A stretch of DNA of 64,000 bases from Bugula neritina. Lineage: Eukaryota > Bryozoa > Gymnolaemata > Cheilostomatida > Bugulidae. The stretch lies in the NCBI GenBank assembly GCA_964035545.1, contig OZ037765.1, forward strand, positions 27,478,504 through 27,542,503, in the 5' to 3' direction. Shown piece after piece: positions 63,939-64,000 of this stretch. Position 1 is the stretch's first letter. Each line of letters starts with the position of its first letter. The notes under the pieces are model-generated. The model did no database searches. It was not told the origin of the DNA and was given only the letters and a program-made list of their open reading frames with translations. The position numbers and the translations under genes are program-made.

Positions 63939-64000
63939 TCCTTCCTGCTAGTTGATAGTGTAAGCAGAACATGAGTAGCTTTATCATTCTTTTACATAAC

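Overview
This is animal nuclear DNA, AT-rich and intron-dense. It carries no bacterial-type operons and no intact transposon that I can recognise. Almost every protein-coding signal resolves into multi-exon genes with GT-AG introns and phase-compatible exons. The gene set (a one-copy KDM3-type histone demethylase, Sec31, a REEP1-4-type ER protein and a SID-1/SIDT channel-like protein) is metazoan. One ancestral-type member of each vertebrate multigene family, long AT-rich introns and a SIDT gene suggest an invertebrate, plausibly an early-branching one such as a sponge. The species assignment is inference only.

Layout: (1) 1-1776, minus strand: two exons of an incomplete gene, tentatively CSPP1-like. 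(2) 1777-4680: AT-rich intergenic DNA with degenerate trinucleotide and palindromic repeats. (3) 4708-15612, plus: complete SEC31, 23 coding exons, about 1246 aa, the outer COPII coat subunit. Its intron 11 holds a 1.6-kb minisatellite. (4) 15613-16554: short tail-to-tail spacer. (5) 49116-16555, minus: complete KDM3 H3K9 demethylase, 24 coding exons over 32.6 kb, about 2222 aa. (6) 49117-52549: head-to-head intergenic region rich in simple repeats. (7) 52550-57001, plus: complete REEP1-4-type ER-shaping gene with alternative 3' ends. (8) 57002-57519: tail-to-tail spacer with a perfect hairpin. (9) 63828-57520, minus: 3' part (15 exons) of a SIDT gene whose 5' end lies beyond the window.

The genes are neighbours rather than a pathway, although SEC31 and REEP both act on endoplasmic reticulum membranes and SIDT is a multipass membrane protein.

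The most unusual feature is in SEC31. About 83 head-to-tail copies of a 19-bp unit begin exactly at the exon 11/intron 11 junction. Each unit repeats the last 9 nt of the exon plus the first 10 nt of the intron, so nearly every copy contains a consensus 5' splice site (GTAAGT). Using any downstream copy would bring in an in-frame stop at once. Smaller tandem arrays also sit against splice sites in SEC31 introns 3 and 15 and in the SIDT intron at 62401-62738.
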